This document shows positions 5,262-5,387 of a stretch of DNA of 5,387 nt, in pieces. The stretch comes from Methylovulum sp. (GTDB taxonomy: Bacteria; Pseudomonadota; Gammaproteobacteria; Methylococcales; Methylomonadaceae). The DNA lies in NCBI GenBank assembly GCA_028713595.1, contig JAQTNZ010000219.1, positions 1 through 5,387 of the forward strand. Reading direction: 5' to 3'. Numbering within the stretch: position 1 is the stretch's first letter; every line of letters starts with the position of its first letter. The position numbers and the translations under genes were made by a program. The notes beneath the pieces are model-generated. The model was not told the origin of the DNA, did no database searches, and worked only from the letters and a program-made list of their open reading frames with translations.

Positions 5262-5387
5262 ATCGCGCGCCAGGAGGGCGCGGAATGCCTGATCGGCGGC
5301 AATCGCAACCTGCTGCCGGGCGATCTGGAGGGCGGCTACTACGTCCAGCCGACGCTGTTCAAGGGCCATAACAAGATGCGCATCTTC
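5262..5387 (+). pseudogene. Aldehyde dehydrogenase internal fragment (5'-truncated, runs off the window)
   Basis: Forty-two codons read as an internal part of an NAD(P)-dependent aldehyde dehydrogenase of the ExaC/AldA kind, which oxidises aldehydes to carboxylic acids. Recognisable pieces are [21 protein letters not shown] and GHNKMRIF; in intact enzymes the last is followed by QEEIFGPV. This lies well past the catalytic cysteine, so the first two thirds of a roughly 500-residue enzyme are missing. The same frame is open back to a TAA at 5160-5162 but contains no ATG, GTG or TTG, so the fragment cannot begin as a normal gene here. Thirty-eight of 42 third codon positions are G or C, against 18 of the first 32 codons of the ArsC-like gene. 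It is either a transferred or rearranged gene remnant, or a misjoined assembly end. The family assignment is strong; the cause of truncation is open. Confidence 0.82.

Noticed and set aside
1..5387. tRNA, rRNA or CRISPR arrays
   Set aside because: No cloverleaf-like segment, conserved rRNA stretch or regularly spaced repeats were seen on either strand.

Overview
The window looks like chromosomal DNA of a gram-negative bacterium, probably a gammaproteobacterium. The evidence is the lipoprotein and Sec signals, a PlsY-type acyltransferase, a DsbD-type thiol exporter and moderate GC. A methanotroph-like (Methylococcales) host is only an impression from protein style. Nearly all real genes are on the minus strand; the one at the left edge is on the plus strand.

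Layout. (1) 82-591 (+): an NlpC/P60 cell-wall hydrolase lipoprotein, converging on plsY with 10 bp between the stop codons. (2) 602-1174 (-): plsY, the glycerol-3-phosphate acyltransferase of phospholipid synthesis. (3) 1323-3890 (-): a compact cluster that reads, in transcription order, ArsR-type repressor, secreted thioredoxin-type arsenate reductase (ArsC-like) and a short DsbD. The gaps are 42 and 57 nt, and genes two and three have near-identical GAGGATT ribosome-binding sites. (4) 3930-4192: an intergenic stretch with a possible decayed IS3-type transposase remnant and a terminator-like hairpin. (5) 4193-4951 (-): an unrecognised 252-residue membrane protein built from two copies of one module at an exact 132-residue offset. 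(6) 4952-5261: AT-rich DNA without a convincing gene. (7) 5262-5387 (+): an internal piece of an aldehyde dehydrogenase gene with about 90% GC at third codon positions. It has no start codon and runs off the window.

The most interesting part is region 3. The ArsC-like protein keeps all three redox cysteines (81, 179, 186), the CX5R loop and the Asp-Pro loop of the Staphylococcus aureus pI258 arsenate reductase family, but it starts with a clear Sec signal peptide. That family normally acts in the cytoplasm and is recycled by thioredoxin. The next gene encodes a DsbD that carries electrons across the membrane and ends in a periplasmic WCANC thioredoxin domain, while lacking the N-terminal domain that usually hands electrons to Dsb and Ccm partners. 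With an As(III)-type ArsR (Cys-Val-Cys) in front, the inferred system is an arsenic-regulated periplasmic arsenate reductase powered by a dedicated transmembrane thiol relay. No arsenite pump lies in the window. The individual family calls are strong; the coupling is inference.
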